This document shows, piece by piece, positions 9,097 to 17,590 of a DNA stretch of 64,000 nt. Every line of letters begins with the position of its first letter. Position 1 is the stretch's first letter. Below the pieces are notes generated by a model. The model did not search any database. It had not been told where the DNA came from and saw only the letters and a program-made list of their open reading frames with translations. This DNA is from an uncultured Paracoccaceae bacterium (lineage in GTDB: Bacteria > Pseudomonadota > Alphaproteobacteria > Rhodobacterales > Rhodobacteraceae), in the NCBI GenBank assembly GCA_934500835.1, contig CAKSTR010000001.1, forward strand, positions 710,854 through 774,853, written 5' to 3'. A program made the position numbers and the translations under genes.

Positions 9097-9602
9097 TGCC
9101 CCATGTCCTGATTGCCTTCGTGCGCATCGTCGAGGCGGTGAACTACCGCATCGGCAGGATGGCGATGTATCTGCTGTTCCTGCTGGCCGGCGTGTTGCTG
9201 TGGTCGATCATCGCCAAGGCCTTCGGCCGCCCGCCGCTCTGGACGCAGGAGATGGCGCAGTTCACCATGGTCAGCTACTTCATCCTTGGCGGCGCCTATT
9301 CGCTGCAACTGGGCGCCAACGTGCGCATGGATCTGCTTTACGGCCGCTGGTCGCCACGACAGCAGGCCTTCGTCGACAGCATCACCGTCTTTGCGATGAT
9401 CTTCTTTCTGGGCGTCGTGCTTTACGGCGGCTTTGACAGCACGATCTACGCCCTTGAGATCGGCGAGCGGTCGCGGACGGTCTGGCGCCCCTATATGGCG
9501 CCGATCAAGATCATCATCTGCCTTGGCACCCTGATGATGATCCTGCAATCCATCGCCTTCCTGATCCGCGACCTCGCGCGGCTGCGCGGAGAAGAAATCT
9601 GA
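9096..9602 (+). CDS. TRAP transporter small permease (DctQ type)
   Basis: 168 residues from ATG 9096; a TTG 30 bases upstream in frame is less likely. Four hydrophobic segments are visible (about 20-42, 50-70, 90-112, 132-155), including YLLFLLAGVLLWSIIAKAFG and FAMIFFLGVVLYGGF, with the family's conserved W-x-Q-E-like stretch LWTQEMAQFTMVSYFILGGAY. DctQ proteins sit in the inner membrane with the large permease and take solute from the periplasmic binding protein using a sodium gradient. Its stop overlaps the start of dctM (TGATG), so the two are translated together. Confidence 0.92.
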   Translation: MPHVLIAFVRIVEAVNYRIGRMAMYLLFLLAGVLLWSIIAKAFGRPPLWTQEMAQFTMVSYFILGGAYSLQLGANVRMDLLYGRWSPRQQAFVDSITVFAMIFFLGVVLYGGFDSTIYALEIGERSRTVWRPYMAPIKIIICLGTLMMILQSIAFLIRDLARLRGEEI

Positions 9603-10945
9603 TGCCGAACGAATATATCGCCATCGTCATGTTCGGCGGCATGTTGATCATGCTGCTGACCGGGCAGCGGGTCTTTGCGGTCATCGGCTTTGTCGGCGCG
9701 CTGGCCGGGTTGCTGCTTTGGGGGACGGGCGGGTCGGCCATCCCCTTCACCAGCACCATCAAGCTGATGAACTGGTATCCGATGCTGACCCTGCCGATGT
9801 TCGTCTGGATGGGCTACGTCATGTCGGAAACCCGCATGGCGGACGATCTCTACAAGATGTTCCACGTCTGGTTCGGGCCGATCCCGGGCGGGCTGGCCAT
9901 CGGCACCATCTTCCTGATGGTGCTGATCTCGGCGATGAACGGGCTTTCGGTGGCGGGCCTTGCCATCGGTGCCACCATCGCCCTGCCCGAGATGCTGAAG
10001 CGCGGCTATGACAAAGTGATGATCACCGGGGTCATCCAGGGCGGGTCAAGCCTTGGCATCCTGATCCCGCCTTCGGTCGTGCTGGTGCTTTATGCGATGA
10101 TCGCGCGGCAGCCGGTGGGGCAGCTGTGGCTGGCCGGCGTTTTCCCCGGCCTGCTGATGGCCGGGGTCTTCCTTGTCTACATCATCATCCGCTGCGCCCG
10201 GAACCCCGCGCTCGGGCCGCCGCTGACGCCCGAGGAACGCGCCGCCGGGCAGGCCGAAAAGTATCGCCTGCTGCGCGCGGGCATCCTGCCCTTCGCCATC
10301 TTCGCCGCCATGATGGGCCCCTTCATCTACGGCTGGGCAAGCCTTGTCGAAGCCTCGGTCATCGGGGCGTCGATCGCCACGCTGGTCGCGCTGGTGCGCG
10401 GCCGGATGAGCAGGCCGGTGTTTGAAAGCTGCATGGTCCAGACCCTTGGGGTCAGCTGCATGTTCATGTGGATCATCCTTGCCGCCCTTGCCTTCGGAGC
10501 GGTCTTCGATGGCCTTGGCGCCGTCGCCGCCATCGAGAACCTGTTCCTCAAGGACATGGGCCTGTCGCCCTGGACCATCCTCATCCTGATGCAGGTGTCG
10601 TTCCTGGTCATGGGGATGTTCCTTGACGATACCGCGATGCTGGTGATCGTGGCCCCGCTTTACATCCCGCTGGTGGCGAAACTGGACCTTGGCATGCCGC
10701 CCGGCGACGTGCTGATATGGTATGGCGTGCTTTACACCATCACCTGCCAGATCGCCTACATCACACCGCCTTTCGGCTATAACCTGTTCCTGATGCGGGC
10801 CATGGCGCCGGACCACGTGTCGCTGGCCGACATCTACCGCTCGATCGTCCCGATTGTCGGGCTGATGATCGTGACGCTGGTCATTGTCATGGTCTTTCCC
10901 GAAATCGCCCTTTGGCTGCCGCATCAGGTTTACGGCGCACCCTGA
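9602..10945 (+). CDS. TRAP transporter large permease (DctM type)
   Basis: 447 residues, about a dozen hydrophobic segments, full length for DctM. Family stretches are present: ALPEMLKRGYDKVMITGVIQGGSSLGILIPPSV around 128-160 (an EMxxRGYD then GSLGxLIPPS pattern) and MFLDDTAMLVIVAPLYIPL near 340. It is the sodium-coupled translocation subunit working with the DctQ and DctP proteins encoded on either side. It starts on the last base of dctQ and is followed 50 bases later by the binding protein. The cargo is not predictable from this subunit. Confidence 0.95.
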   Translation: MPNEYIAIVMFGGMLIMLLTGQRVFAVIGFVGALAGLLLWGTGGSAIPFTSTIKLMNWYPMLTLPMFVWMGYVMSETRMADDLYKMFHVWFGPIPGGLAIGTIFLMVLISAMNGLSVAGLAIGATIALPEMLKRGYDKVMITGVIQGGSSLGILIPPSVVLVLYAMIARQPVGQLWLAGVFPGLLMAGVFLVYIIIRCARNPALGPPLTPEERAAGQAEKYRLLRAGILPFAIFAAMMGPFIYGWASLVEASVIGASIATLVALVRGRMSRPVFESCMVQTLGVSCMFMWIILAALAFGAVFDGLGAVAAIENLFLKDMGLSPWTILILMQVSFLVMGMFLDDTAMLVIVAPLYIPLVAKLDLGMPPGDVLIWYGVLYTITCQIAYITPPFGYNLFLMRAMAPDHVSLADIYRSIVPIVGLMIVTLVIVMVFPEIALWLPHQVYGAP

Positions 10946-10995
10946 CAAAGCGGGCGCAAGACCCGCCGCAACCCACCCACCCAACGGAGGTACCA

Positions 10996-12036
10996 ATGAC
11001 GACGACCAGACGGAAATTCCTCAGCACCGGCGCGCTTGCCGGGGCCGCCGCTCTTGCCGCCCCTGCCGTTCGTGCGCAGACCGCGCCGATCAAATGGCGG
11101 ATGCAGACCTATGCCGGGGCTGCCCTTGGCGAGCATGTGTGCAAACCCGCCATCGACGCCTTCAACAAGATCGCCGCCGGCCAGATGGAGATCGAGCTTT
11201 ATTACGCCGACCAGCTGGTGCCCACGTCCGAGCTGTTCCGCGCCATGCAGGCGGGCACCATCGACGCGGTGCAATCCGATGACGATTCCATGCAATCGCC
11301 GACCGAGGTGACGGTTTTCGGCGGCTACTTCCCGCTGGCGCTGCGCTACAGCCTTGATGTGCCGGTGCTGTTCAACCAGTACGGGCTGGACGCGATCTGG
11401 AAGGAAGAATACGGCAAGGTGGGCGTGCAGCACATCTCTGCCGGGTCGTGGGACCCCTGCCACTTTGCCACCAAGGACCCGATCAACAGCCTTGCCGATC
11501 TGCAGGGCAAGCGCGTCTTCACCTTCCCGACCGCCGGCCGCTTCCTCGCGCAATTCGGCGTCGTGCCGATGCAGCTGCCGTGGGAAGACATCCAGGTCGC
11601 GCTGCAGACCGGGGAACTCGACGGCATCGCATGGTCGGGCATCACCGAGGATTACACGGTGGGTTGGGCCGATGTGACCAAGTACTTCCTGACCAACAAC
11701 ATCTCGGGCGCGTGGATCGGCCACTTCTTCGCCAATCAGGACCGCTGGAACGAAGTGCCCGAGCACCTGCAAGCCCTGATGAAGGTCTGCTTCGAGCAGT
11801 CGCACTACTACCGCCAGTGGTGGTATTGGGGCGGCGAGGCCGACCTGCGCGTCAACGGGCCGAAGCTGCAGCTGACCTCGATCCCGGATGCCGAATGGGC
11901 CACGGTCGAAGCCGCTGCCGCCACCTTCTGGGACGAAATCGCCGCCGAATCCGAGGTGAAGGCCAAGGTGGTCGAGGTCATCAAGAAGTACAACGACGTG
12001 ATGTCGAAGGCCGGACGGCCCTACCGCTACAGCTAA
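10996..12036 (+). CDS. TRAP transporter substrate-binding protein (DctP family), Tat signal
   Basis: 346 residues from ATG 10996, with ACGGAGG five bases upstream. The N-terminus TTTRRKFLSTGALAGAA is a twin-arginine signal, followed by AAPAVRAQ as a likely cleavage site, so the protein is exported folded. The mature part begins IKWRMQTYAGAALGEHVCKP and has the DctP-family core, including the helix with KRVFTFPTAGRFLAQFGVVP and the ELDGIAWSGITEDYTVGWAD region. Family members bind organic acids, keto acids or other small polar solutes. A 13-bp hairpin follows the stop, possibly protecting this more abundant message. Confidence 0.93.
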   Translation: MTTTRRKFLSTGALAGAAALAAPAVRAQTAPIKWRMQTYAGAALGEHVCKPAIDAFNKIAAGQMEIELYYADQLVPTSELFRAMQAGTIDAVQSDDDSMQSPTEVTVFGGYFPLALRYSLDVPVLFNQYGLDAIWKEEYGKVGVQHISAGSWDPCHFATKDPINSLADLQGKRVFTFPTAGRFLAQFGVVPMQLPWEDIQVALQTGELDGIAWSGITEDYTVGWADVTKYFLTNNISGAWIGHFFANQDRWNEVPEHLQALMKVCFEQSHYYRQWWYWGGEADLRVNGPKLQLTSIPDAEWATVEAAAATFWDEIAAESEVKAKVVEVIKKYNDVMSKAGRPYRYS

Positions 12037-12044
12037 GGGTGACA

Positions 12045-12074
12045 GGCAGGGCGGGCCGGCCGGCCCGCCCTGCC
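12045..12074. other. Strong 13-bp GC hairpin between dctP and the ligase gene
   Basis: The left arm GGCAGGGCGGGCC (12045-12057) and right arm GGCCCGCCCTGCC (12062-12074) are perfect complements around a GGCC loop, eight bases after the dctP stop. No T-run follows, so it is not a classic intrinsic terminator. A role in stabilising the upstream TRAP message or in partial attenuation is inferred from position. Confidence 0.7.
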
Positions 12075-12092
12075 TGCCCCAAGGAGGAATGA

Positions 12093-12164
12093 ATGGAGAT
12101 TCTTGCAGCGTCCGACTGCTGGCCGCGCAAGCCCGAGTTCGGAGGCGCGGGGCCGCAGGGCTGA
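12093..12164 (+). CDS. Possible 23-residue peptide ORF with strong ribosome-binding site
   Basis: AAGGAGG at 12081-12087 lies five bases before ATG 12093. The frame encodes MEILAASDCWPRKPEFGG plus five residues and stops at TGA 12164. It sits between the dctP hairpin and the glutamine-synthetase-like gene, which has no comparable Shine-Dalgarno. An overlapping ATG at 12089 opens another short frame, but it is only one base from the Shine-Dalgarno. The peptide could be a leader controlling the catabolic genes or a small product in its own right. I do not recognise it. Confidence 0.4.
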   Translation: MEILAASDCWPRKPEFGGAGPQG

Positions 12165-12226
12165 CCGCCCGCCCCGCCTGACCGCAGCCGCGGACCTTCC
12201 GAAACCGACAAAGACATGAGACAAAG

Positions 12227-13594
12227 ATGCCCGGAACCCTGACCCTTGACGCCCTGAAGAAACTTGTCGCCTCGGGCGAGATCGACACCGTGCTGGTGGC
12301 CGCCCCCGACATGCAGGGCCGCCTGATGGGCAAACGCTTTCACGCCGCCTTCTTCGTGGAGGGCGGCCACAAGGAAACCCATTGCTGCAATTACCTGCTG
12401 GCCGTGGACATGGAGATGACCACCGTCCCCGGCTACAAGACCAGCTCCTGGGAAACGGGATATGGCGACTACATGATGAAGCCGGACCTGTCGACGATGC
12501 GTGCCCTTCCCTGGCTGCCGGGCACGGTGCTGGTGCTGGCCGACTTCCTGGAACATGACGGCAAGACCCCGGTCGCGGTCAGCCCCCGCGCGATCCTGAA
12601 GCGGCAGGTCGAGCGCGCCCGCGCCATGGGGTTCGAACCCATGATGGCGACCGAGCTGGAGTTCTACATTTTCGAGAACAGCTATGACGGGCTGCGCGAC
12701 GGCGGCCTGTCGGCGCTGAAACCGATTTCCGGCTACAACGAGGATTACCACATCTTCCAGACCACCAAGGAAGAGGGTCTGATGCGGGCCGTGCGCAACG
12801 GACTTCACGCCGCCGGTATCCCGGTCGAGAACACCAAGGGCGAGGCCGACGCCGGCCAGCATGAGGTGAACTACAAATACTCGGACGCGCTGGACACCGC
12901 CGACAACCATGTGATCGTCAAGCAGGCGGTGAAGGAGATCGCCCATGCGGCGGGCAAGTCCGTCACCTTCATGGCCAAGTATGACCACCGCAAGGCCGGG
13001 TCCTCCTCCCATGTCCACCAGAGCCTGTGGACCAAGGACGGCAAGGCGGCCTTCGCCGACCACGACGATCCGCACGGCATGTCGGCGACGATGAAGCATT
13101 TCCTTGCCGGCCAGCTGGCCTATGCCACCGAACTCACCGTCTTCCTTGCGCCCTATGTCAACAGCTACAAACGCTTCTGCATCGGGCTTTTCGCGCCGAC
13201 CAAGGCGGTCTGGAGCGCCGACAACCGCACCGCCGGTTTCCGCATCTGCGGGCTGCACTCCAAGGCGATCCGCGTGGAATGCCGCATTCCGGGATCGGAT
13301 GTGAACCCCTATCTGGCCTGTGCCGCCCTGCTGGCCGCCGGTCTGGAGGGGATCGAGCAGAAGCTGGAACTGGAGCCGGAATTCTCGGGCGATGTCTATT
13401 CGGCCAAGAACGCTCGCGAAATCCCGCACAACCTGCGCGACGCCGCCGCGGCCCTTCTGGGCAGCAAGATGCTGCGCAAGGCCCTTGGCGACGATGTGGT
13501 CGAACACTACCACCACGCCGCGCAGTGGGAGATCCTTGAGACCGACCGCGTGGTCACCGATTTCGAACTCCAGCGCCTGCTGGAGCGGGCCTGA
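12227..13594 (+). CDS. Glutamine-synthetase-family gamma-glutamyl ligase (GlnT/PuuA-like)
   Basis: 455 residues. The catalytic half carries MATELEFYIFENSYDG (metal ligand glutamates), NTKGEADAGQHEVNYKYSDA, the ATP-site stretch AGSSSHVHQSLW and CRIPGSDVNPYLACAA. The N-terminal part is not that of housekeeping GlnA: it reads VLVAAPDMQGRLMGKRF. This places it among the GlnT/PuuA-like ligases that join glutamate to amines (for example gamma-glutamylputrescine or gamma-glutamylmethylamide synthesis). Position between a TRAP transporter and aldehyde/alcohol dehydrogenases fits amine catabolism rather than ammonia assimilation. The actual amine is unknown. Confidence 0.85.
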   Translation: MPGTLTLDALKKLVASGEIDTVLVAAPDMQGRLMGKRFHAAFFVEGGHKETHCCNYLLAVDMEMTTVPGYKTSSWETGYGDYMMKPDLSTMRALPWLPGTVLVLADFLEHDGKTPVAVSPRAILKRQVERARAMGFEPMMATELEFYIFENSYDGLRDGGLSALKPISGYNEDYHIFQTTKEEGLMRAVRNGLHAAGIPVENTKGEADAGQHEVNYKYSDALDTADNHVIVKQAVKEIAHAAGKSVTFMAKYDHRKAGSSSHVHQSLWTKDGKAAFADHDDPHGMSATMKHFLAGQLAYATELTVFLAPYVNSYKRFCIGLFAPTKAVWSADNRTAGFRICGLHSKAIRVECRIPGSDVNPYLACAALLAAGLEGIEQKLELEPEFSGDVYSAKNAREIPHNLRDAAAALLGSKMLRKALGDDVVEHYHHAAQWEILETDRVVTDFELQRLLERA

Positions 13595-13647
13595 TCCCAA
13601 TCGGGGCGGGCTTTCTGCCCGCCCCCCTTCCCCCGATGAGACAGAAG

Positions 13648-15030
13648 ATGAAACCGATCCAACTGATTTCCCCGGCCGATGCCTCGGTCTACCTTGAGCG
13701 TCAGCCGCTGACGCCGGAGGCGGCCGAAGCCGCCGTCGCCCGGTCCCGTGCCGCGCAGGGACCCTGGGCCGCCCGCCCGCTGGACGAGCGTATCGCGCTG
13801 GTCAAGGCCGGGGTGGCGAAGCTGACCGGGATGAAGGAAGACATCGCGAAGGAACTGGCCGGCCAGATGGGCCGCCCGATCCGCTATGGTCAGGGCGAGA
13901 TGGGCGGCGTGAATGCCCGCACCGACTATATGGCCAGCATCGCGGCCGAGACGCTGGCCCCGAAGATGATCGAGGATTCCAACGCCTTCCGCCGCTACAT
14001 CGCGCGCGAAGCCCTTGGGGTGATCTTCGTCATCGCGCCCTGGAACTATCCGTTCCTGACCGCGATCAACACCATCGTGCCGGGCCTGATCGCCGGCAAT
14101 ACCATCATCCTGAAACACGCCAGCCAGACCCTGCTGGCCGGCGAACGTCTGGCGCAGGCTTTCCATGCCGCCGGTATCCCCGAAGATGTGTTCCAGAACG
14201 TCGTCCTTGACCACGCCACGACCGAAGGGCTGATTGCCGGCCGCGCCTTCGACTTCGTGAACTTCACTGGCTCGGTCGGCGGCGGGCAGGCGATTGAACG
14301 CGCGGCCGCCGGCACCTTTACCCCGCTTGGGCTGGAACTGGGCGGCAAGGACCCGGGCTATGTCCGCGCCGATGCCAATCTGGATGCGGCGGTGGACACG
14401 CTGATGGACGGGGCGATGTTCAACTCGGGCCAGTGCTGCTGCGGGATCGAACGGATCTATGTCCATGAAAGCCTGTATGATGCCTTTGTCGAAAAGGCCG
14501 TGGCCTGGGCCAACGGGCTGAAGCTGGGCAATCCGATGGACCCTGAAACCACGCTTGGCCCGATGGCCAATGTCCGTTTCGCCAAGGTCGTGCGCGACCA
14601 GATCGCCGAGGCGGTGGCCCAGGGGGCAAAACCGCTGATCGACCCGGCCAGCTTCCCCGCCGATGACGGTGGCGCCTATTTGGCGCCACAGGTGCTGGTG
14701 AATGTCAGCCATGACATGCGGGTGATGACCGAAGAAAGCTTTGGCCCCGTGGTCGGCATCATGAAGGTCTCGGGCGATGACGAGGCGATCCGGCTGATGA
14801 ACGACAGCCCCTATGGCCTGACCGCCAGCATCTGGACCGACGATTACGAGACCGCCGCCACCCTTGGCGCGCAGATCCAGACCGGCACCATCATGATGAA
14901 CCGCGCCGACTACCTTGATCCGGCCTTGTGCTGGACCGGGTGCAAGGATACCGGGCGCGGCGGCTCGCTCTCCTATCTGGGTTACCATTCGGTGACCCGT
15001 CCGAAATCCTACCATCTCAAGAAGGTGTGA
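13648..15030 (+). CDS. NAD(P)-dependent aldehyde dehydrogenase
   Basis: About 460 residues of the aldehyde dehydrogenase superfamily. VIFVIAPWNYPFLTAINTIV gives the active-site PWN(Y)P. LGLELGGKDPGYV carries the general-base glutamate, NSGQCCCGIERIYVHE the catalytic cysteine, and EESFGPVVGIM the cofactor-region motif. The start is uncertain: ATG 13636 opens four codons earlier in the same frame, and neither has a strong Shine-Dalgarno. The sequence ATGAGACAGAAG just before this start resembles ATGAGACAAAG before the ligase start at 12227. Its stop is one base before the alcohol dehydrogenase start, so the two likely act in sequence, alcohol to aldehyde to acid. Confidence 0.92.
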   Translation: MKPIQLISPADASVYLERQPLTPEAAEAAVARSRAAQGPWAARPLDERIALVKAGVAKLTGMKEDIAKELAGQMGRPIRYGQGEMGGVNARTDYMASIAAETLAPKMIEDSNAFRRYIAREALGVIFVIAPWNYPFLTAINTIVPGLIAGNTIILKHASQTLLAGERLAQAFHAAGIPEDVFQNVVLDHATTEGLIAGRAFDFVNFTGSVGGGQAIERAAAGTFTPLGLELGGKDPGYVRADANLDAAVDTLMDGAMFNSGQCCCGIERIYVHESLYDAFVEKAVAWANGLKLGNPMDPETTLGPMANVRFAKVVRDQIAEAVAQGAKPLIDPASFPADDGGAYLAPQVLVNVSHDMRVMTEESFGPVVGIMKVSGDDEAIRLMNDSPYGLTASIWTDDYETAATLGAQIQTGTIMMNRADYLDPALCWTGCKDTGRGGSLSYLGYHSVTRPKSYHLKKV

Positions 15031-15031
15031 C

Positions 15032-16192
15032 ATGTCCCACGAGGTTCCAAACCGCAACTGGTCCTACCCGACCGCCATCAAGTTCGGCGTCGGCCGGATT
15101 GGCGAGCTGGCCGAACATGCCGCCTCGGCGGGGTTGAAAAAGCCGCTCCTGGTGACCGACAAGGCGCTGGCGGCCTTGCCGATCACCGCCGCCGCGCTGG
15201 ACGTGCTGGAAAAGGCCGGACTTGGCCGGGCGGTGTTCTCGGACGTGGACCCGAACCCGAACGAGAAGAACATGGAAGACGGCATCGCCGTCTACAAGGC
15301 CGGCAAGCATGACGGCGTGATCTGTTTCGGCGGCGGCTCGGCCCTTGACCTGGGCAAGATGATCGCGCTGATGGCCGGCCAGAAGAAAGGCCTCTCGGTC
15401 TGGGATCTGGAGGATGTCGACGACTGGTATACCCGCGCCGATGGATCAAAAATCGCGCCGATCATCGCGGTGCCGACCACGGCGGGAACCGGGTCCGAAG
15501 TGGGCCGTGCCGGGGTGCTGACCAACTCCGACACCCACAAGAAGAAGATCATCTTCCACCCCGCGCTGATGCCGAAGGTGACCATCTGCGACCCGGCGCT
15601 GACCGTGGGGATGCCGAAGTTCATCACTGCCGGCACCGGCATGGATGCGCTGGCCCATTGCCTTGAGGCCTATTGCAGCCCCTTCTACCACCCGATGAGC
15701 CAGGGTATCGCGCTGGAAGGCATGCGGCTGGTGTTCGAGAACCTGCCGGTCGCCTATGCCAAGCCCGACAATCTTGAGGCCCGCGCCCATATGATGTCTG
15801 CCGCCGCCATGGGCGCGGTGGCCTTCCAGAAGGGTCTGGGCGCGATCCACAGCCTCAGCCATCCCATCGGGGCGGTCTATGGCACCCACCATGGCACCAC
15901 GAATGCCGTGGTGATGCCGATGGTGCTGGATTTCAACCGCAAGGCCATCAAGGACCGCCTTGCAGCCGCCGCCGCCTATTGCGGCATCAAGGGTGGGTTC
16001 AAGGGCTTCCGTTCACGGATCATGGACCTGCGGTCCGAACTGGCCATCCCGGAAAACCTGACCAAGCTGGGCGTCAAGAACCCCGATCTGGACATGCTGA
16101 CCGAAATGGCGCTGGAGGATCCTTCCTGCGGCGGCAACCCGATCAAGATGACCAAGAAGAACACCCGCGCGCTCTATGAGGCCTGCCTCTGA
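15032..16192 (+). CDS. Iron-containing (type III) alcohol dehydrogenase
   Basis: 386 residues. Family signatures are complete: CFGGGSALDLGKMIALMAG (NAD-binding GGGS), VPTTAGTGSEVGRAGVL, TGMDALAHCLEAYCSP (metal ligands Asp and His) and GAIHSLSHPIGAVYGTHHGT (further His ligands). The enzyme oxidises primary alcohols or reduces aldehydes with NAD. It starts one base after the aldehyde dehydrogenase stop with GGTGTGACATG. Within this cluster it plausibly oxidises the hydroxyl end of an amino alcohol or its gamma-glutamyl derivative; this is inference from neighbours. Confidence 0.92.
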   Translation: MSHEVPNRNWSYPTAIKFGVGRIGELAEHAASAGLKKPLLVTDKALAALPITAAALDVLEKAGLGRAVFSDVDPNPNEKNMEDGIAVYKAGKHDGVICFGGGSALDLGKMIALMAGQKKGLSVWDLEDVDDWYTRADGSKIAPIIAVPTTAGTGSEVGRAGVLTNSDTHKKKIIFHPALMPKVTICDPALTVGMPKFITAGTGMDALAHCLEAYCSPFYHPMSQGIALEGMRLVFENLPVAYAKPDNLEARAHMMSAAAMGAVAFQKGLGAIHSLSHPIGAVYGTHHGTTNAVVMPMVLDFNRKAIKDRLAAAAAYCGIKGGFKGFRSRIMDLRSELAIPENLTKLGVKNPDLDMLTEMALEDPSCGGNPIKMTKKNTRALYEACL

Positions 16193-16267
16193 GGCGGGGC
16201 ACGTCCGGCGCCTGCGCGTCCTCGCCGGGGTATCCGGTGACGCGCGCCGGCGCCGGAGGGTGATCGG

Positions 16268-17509
16268 ATGATCCGCCGGGATGACACAGAGATTGCGGTG
16301 ATCGGCGCCGGGGTCATCGGGCTTGCGGTGGCCGAGCGCCTGCTGGCCGAGGGGCGCGATGTCACCCTGGTCGACCCCGGCCAGCCCGGCATGGGCTGCA
16401 GCTATGGCAACGCCGGGACCATCGCAGATTATGCGGTGGCCCCGGTCGGCACCCCGGATGTGCTGCGCAACCTGCCCTCGCTTCTGTTCGACCGGATGTC
16501 GCCCCTGTCGATCCGGCGCGCGGCATTGCCTGCGCTGGCACCGTGGCTGATGCGGTTTGCCCGCCAGTCCCTGCCCCACGCCGCGGCCCGCAACGCACGC
16601 GCCATTGCTTCGGTGCTGCAGGAGGCCGGGCCGATGTGGCAGGCGCTGGCCGAACGGGCGGGTGCCGCCGATATCCTGCAGCACCGCGGCTGCCTGTATC
16701 TCTACCAGTCCGACACTGCCTATCGGGCCGCAGGGGCCGAACTGGCCTCGCGCCGGGCGCTTGGGGTGAAGGTGGATCTCCTCGGCCCCGATGACCTGGC
16801 CGCGCTGGAACCCGGCCTGCCGCCGATGTCCGGGGCTGCCTTCTTTCCGCAGGCGATGTTCCTGAACGATCCCGGCCGGATGATGGGCCTGATCGCCGCC
16901 CGCGTGCTGACGCAGGCCCGGCTGATCCCCGCTCGCGTCGCAACACTGGAGCGTCATGTCGATGGCGTCACCCTGCACGGGACAGGGCTTCACCTGCACG
17001 CCCGACGGGTGGTGATCGCCGCCGGCGCGCATTCCCGCGCGCTGGCGCTGATGGCCGGCGACCGGGTGCCGCTGGACACCGAACGCGGCTATCATGTCGA
17101 ATGGGATATGGCGACGCCCCGGCTGACCCGCCCCGCCTGCCCGACCGCAAGGGGGTTCTACCTGTGCCCGATGGAGGGCAGGCTGCGGGTGGCGGGGACG
17201 GTGGAACTGGGCGGGCTGACTGCCCCGCCCTCGCCCCACCGCATCGCCCGGCTGATCGAGGGAGCACGGCAGATCTTCCCCGATCTGCCCCCGACACCCG
17301 ACCGTGAATGGATGGGCTTTCGCCCCAGCCTGCCCGACAGCCTGCCGGTGATCGGCCCCTCGCAAGGCGGGGCCGAGGTGATCCATGCCTATGGCCATGG
17401 TCATCTGGGCGTGACCATGGCTCCGGTGACGGCGCGGATCGTCGCCGATCTGGTCGCCGGCCGGTCGCCGCATATCGACCTGACCCCGGTGCTGCCGAAC
17501 CGCTTCTGA
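16268..17509 (+). CDS. FAD-dependent amino-acid oxidoreductase (DadA/glycine-oxidase-like)
   Basis: 413 residues with an N-terminal Rossmann FAD motif IAVIGAGVIGLAVAERL at about 10-27. A DAO-type domain follows (GAAFFPQAMFLNDPGRMMGL, GYHVEWDM). The C-terminal FAD contact is HAYGHGHLGVTMAPVTARIV, the arrangement of D-amino-acid dehydrogenase DadA relatives. Such enzymes remove hydrogen from an amine carbon and pass electrons to quinone or oxygen. GGAGGGTGATCGG precedes ATG 16268. It is the last gene before a strong terminator and closes the TRAP/ligase/dehydrogenase cluster, so it may act on the amine end of the imported compound. Confidence 0.88.
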   Translation: MIRRDDTEIAVIGAGVIGLAVAERLLAEGRDVTLVDPGQPGMGCSYGNAGTIADYAVAPVGTPDVLRNLPSLLFDRMSPLSIRRAALPALAPWLMRFARQSLPHAAARNARAIASVLQEAGPMWQALAERAGAADILQHRGCLYLYQSDTAYRAAGAELASRRALGVKVDLLGPDDLAALEPGLPPMSGAAFFPQAMFLNDPGRMMGLIAARVLTQARLIPARVATLERHVDGVTLHGTGLHLHARRVVIAAGAHSRALALMAGDRVPLDTERGYHVEWDMATPRLTRPACPTARGFYLCPMEGRLRVAGTVELGGLTAPPSPHRIARLIEGARQIFPDLPPTPDREWMGFRPSLPDSLPVIGPSQGGAEVIHAYGHGHLGVTMAPVTARIVADLVAGRSPHIDLTPVLPNRF

Positions 17510-17536
17510 CGCCGGCAGCCCCTGCGCAAAAAAGCA

Positions 17537-17567
17537 AAAGCCCGCCCGGTGATCCCGGGCGGGCTTT
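17537..17567. terminator. Bidirectional intrinsic terminator
   Basis: Thirteen-base arms AAAGCCCGCCCGG (17537-17549) and CCGGGCGGGCTTT (17555-17567) enclose a TGATC loop. On the plus strand TTTG follows; on the minus strand the stem runs into TTTTGCTTTTTT. It can end both the FAD oxidoreductase transcript and the convergent terC transcript. Confidence 0.92.
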
Positions 17568-17590
17568 GTCCGTTTCGGACCGTCAGCGGC

